This document shows positions 62,079 to 64,000 of a stretch of DNA of 64,000 nt, piece by piece. This DNA is from Chryseobacterium viscerum (GTDB lineage: Bacteria > Bacteroidota > Bacteroidia > Flavobacteriales > Weeksellaceae). Under the pieces are notes generated by a model. The model had not been told where the DNA came from, made no database searches, and was given only the letters and a program-made list of their open reading frames with translations. The stretch spans positions 124,001-188,000 of the forward strand of contig NZ_JAPDFT010000001.1 of NCBI RefSeq assembly GCF_025949665.1. Reading direction: 5' to 3'. Position 1 is the first letter of the stretch, and every line of letters starts with the position of its first letter. Position numbers and translations under genes: made by a program.

Positions 62079-62876
62079 CTATAGATATCCCCATTCAAAA
62101 GTTTTTTTGATCAGTTCAGAGCTGTTTCTGCAATCGGATTTCCTTAAAATGTTTTTCCTGTGGGTACGTACGGTTTCCTCTGAAATATTCAGCAGATCTG
62201 ATATTTCTCCTGTGGAATAGCCTTTTGCGATACAGTTGATAATCTCGACCTCTCTTTTGGTGAAGATTACAGGGGTAGATTCATGAGGTTTGCTATGTTC
62301 CATCCATTGCATCTGATGAAAATCATCCCGGCCGTTAGTTCCGCAGACTAGCACTACATAGGAATTTTGATGAGTGATATGTTCAATATTTGTATGGATG
62401 TTAACAGCCTGCAAAAGTCTGCCGTTTTCATCTTTATACGTGTGTAAAGCCTGATGATGGAATAATTCATAATTCCCTTTTGAAGTTCTCATCCTGAAAC
62501 AATAGCTGGTTTTCAGTTCCTGCTGATAATCAAAGCCGTCAATTTCTTTTATTTTTTCTATTGACATTCTTTCGGCTTCCATGACAAACTCAATGTCATC
62601 GGGGTGGATGAGGTCTATAATTTCTTTCAGGTGTACGGGATATTTACTGAGGCCATGTATTTTCAGAATGTCTTCATGGTGATTACAGATGGTACTGTCT
62701 GCGAAATTAATGACATAATAATAGAACTTTCCCGGTGCGAAGATTTCTCCTATAAGATGTTCAATGGCGGGAGCGGGTAGTATTCTGTTGTCATTCTGTA
62801 AAATTTCAGGATAGTCATTCCAGATTTTGGTGAGGGGATGCGGTTTTTTTGCATGAGTCAGATGTTTTTTCTCCAT
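62079..62876 (-). CDS. PAS-LuxR transcriptional regulator
   Basis: 265 residues: a PAS-like sensor (about 50-175, with HGLSKYPVHLKEIIDLIHPDD and a QAVNIHTNIEHI end) and a LuxR-type HTH (about 200-262, with FTKREVEIINCIAKGYSTGE and SEETVRTHRKNILRK). No membrane segments, so an internal or diffusible cue is likely. It lies directly upstream of the MpaB-family gene and probably forms one unit with it. Start ATG at 62876. Confidence 0.88.
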   Translation of the reverse strand: MEKKHLTHAKKPHPLTKIWNDYPEILQNDNRILPAPAIEHLIGEIFAPGKFYYYVINFADSTICNHHEDILKIHGLSKYPVHLKEIIDLIHPDDIEFVMEAERMSIEKIKEIDGFDYQQELKTSYCFRMRTSKGNYELFHHQALHTYKDENGRLLQAVNIHTNIEHITHQNSYVVLVCGTNGRDDFHQMQWMEHSKPHESTPVIFTKREVEIINCIAKGYSTGEISDLLNISEETVRTHRKNILRKSDCRNSSELIKKTFEWGYL

Positions 62877-63071
62877 TGGTTAATGTTTTCTTAAAAATAA
62901 TAAAATTATGTTAAAAAAATCACCCTTTTGTGGTATTTCGTGTGGTAGGTAAGTATTGTAGCTTTAAATAAAACTAATGACCATGGAAACTTAATTTCCG
63001 GAACATTCCTTTTAAGGTGATAACTCAACCACTGACAATTCAAAAAACTTTAATCTGAAAAATAAATAACC

Positions 63072-63923
63072 ATGAAAACAAAAATTTTATTGCTATTTCT
63101 ACTCGGATGGGTGGGGATGGTTTGTGGACAAGACCAAAAATCCTTTAAAGAAAGAAATAAGGTTTCATTAGACTGCTTTGTCTGGGTTGCCTCAAAGGAG
63201 AAGGTAGATTCTATAGTAAACAAAAATATTAAATATGATGGTCGTAATCAGATTATTTCTTACGAAAAAGATACTTTGAAAAAAAAGCCTGTTGAAGTGT
63301 TATTCATGACAGTAGATAAATCCAAAACAGATATTGATTTTGGAAGTACTATTACTGCAAATCTAAAAGTTGTTGATAATAAAATAATGATCTATCCGTG
63401 GTATTTTACCTATAGTAGAACTACAAATGATTTTTTTGATAAAAATAATGTCTATATAAAAATGAAAGATCGGGTGAATTATAGTTTTCCTCATAGATCA
63501 GTACAGGTAGGAGTCATAACGCTGCCTATTAAATGGTATGTTGATAGTAAAATTGGAAATGTTGAGACAAGTTTAAATGCAATGATAAATGTAGGATATA
63601 AATTTGGAAAATCAAAGTTTGTAAAATTTCCAAATGAAGAGAAGGCTAGGGAGTATAAAACCGGATTTTCTATTAATGGATTAGCAGGGCTTTCCAAGAT
63701 TGAGCTTGATGAAAAAAATACTTCATTATCTAAAAATGGCAAGGCTGAAGGAAATGTAGCAGCAATTTCATTAGGAGGTGCATTAGGATATCATTATAAT
63801 GATTTCACATTGATGCTAGCTGTAGGATTTGATCTTCCAACAAGTAATAGGAAGAATTGGAATTTTAATGGTATTCCATGGCTTGGTTTAGGATTTGGAT
63901 ATAATTTTTTTAAATTCAATTAA
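63072..63923 (+). CDS. Predicted outer-membrane protein
   Basis: 283 residues with a signal peptide (about 1-19, ending VCGQ). The C-terminal ~130 residues contain amphipathic strands, GGALGYHYNDFTLMLAVGF, and end in LGFGYNFFKFN, typical of a small barrel. The N-terminal half is Lys/Asp-rich and has no assigned domain. Divergent from the PAS-LuxR gene. It could be a flavobacterial barrel of the OMP_b-brl type; the substrate is unknown. Confidence 0.68.
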   Translation: MKTKILLLFLLGWVGMVCGQDQKSFKERNKVSLDCFVWVASKEKVDSIVNKNIKYDGRNQIISYEKDTLKKKPVEVLFMTVDKSKTDIDFGSTITANLKVVDNKIMIYPWYFTYSRTTNDFFDKNNVYIKMKDRVNYSFPHRSVQVGVITLPIKWYVDSKIGNVETSLNAMINVGYKFGKSKFVKFPNEEKAREYKTGFSINGLAGLSKIELDEKNTSLSKNGKAEGNVAAISLGGALGYHYNDFTLMLAVGFDLPTSNRKNWNFNGIPWLGLGFGYNFFKFN

Positions 63924-63928
63924 GACAA

Positions 63929-63955
63929 AAAACCTTCCCATCGGGAAGGTTTTAT
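63929..63955 (+). terminator. Terminator after outer-membrane gene
   Basis: AAAACCTTCCC / GGGAAGGTTTT, 11-bp stem with a 3-base loop. From 63956 to 64000 no feature was recognised. Confidence 0.88.
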
Positions 63956-64000
63956 ATTACTTATTGCTCATTACTTATTATAAAGAAGCAGCGTGTACAA

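Overview
The window looks like chromosomal DNA of a flavobacterium, most likely Chryseobacterium or a close Weeksellaceae relative. The evidence is the AT-rich composition, SusC/SusD outer-membrane pairs, a fused CcoN-CcoO oxidase, the lipoprotein TamL partnered with TamB, one-component regulators of Bacteroidota type, promoters of the TTG/TAnnTTTG kind and an absence of clear Shine-Dalgarno sequences. Genus assignment is inference from family resemblance, not from a search.

Layout. 0-7 kb: the 5' part of an AcpH-like phosphodiesterase gene, a 91-bp intergenic repeat, then radA, a YceI-family gene, pyrG, yidC and rnhB. 7-17.5 kb: two consecutive susC-susD pairs with near-identical promoter blocks, followed by a small lipocalin-like lipoprotein gene. 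17.6-28 kb: argS, then a minus-strand tamB-tamL-yihY operon for outer-membrane assembly and an inner-membrane protein. 28-31.3 kb: a two-gene cbb3 oxidase unit (fused ccoNO and ccoP). 31.5-45.8 kb: the accessory-looking part. It has an XRE regulator, a propeller-type sensor kinase with its NarL-type response regulator, a secreted protein with a C1q-like C-terminus, an amino-acid permease, an HdeD-like membrane protein, a TPR sensor with a C-terminal HTH, and two further secreted proteins built from GINTxxPxxxLxV modules that flank two small HTH genes.

45.9-63.9 kb: two nearly identical tRNA-Gln genes, menE, arfB, a beta-barrel gene, a Gre/Rnk-like gene with a structured leader, a deoxyhypusine-synthase-like gene, a 48-residue basic protein, an alkyltransferase-like DNA repair protein, an XRE regulator, htpG, an S9 peptidase, an unrecognised 477-residue protein, recA, and a PAS-LuxR regulator upstream of an MpaB-family oxygenase gene, ending with a predicted outer-membrane protein. 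Five copies of two MITE-like repeat families that share AACGCAAAG-type ends lie between 49.3 and 59.4 kb.

Most of the window is housekeeping. The parts that merit follow-up are the secreted GINT/C1q-like proteins and their adjacent regulators (32-45.5 kb), the twin SusCD locus, the MITE-like repeats, the shared TGNCA-N3-TGNCA motif around htpG and the 477-residue gene, and the structured leader before the Gre-like gene. No CRISPR array, prophage or complete insertion sequence was seen.
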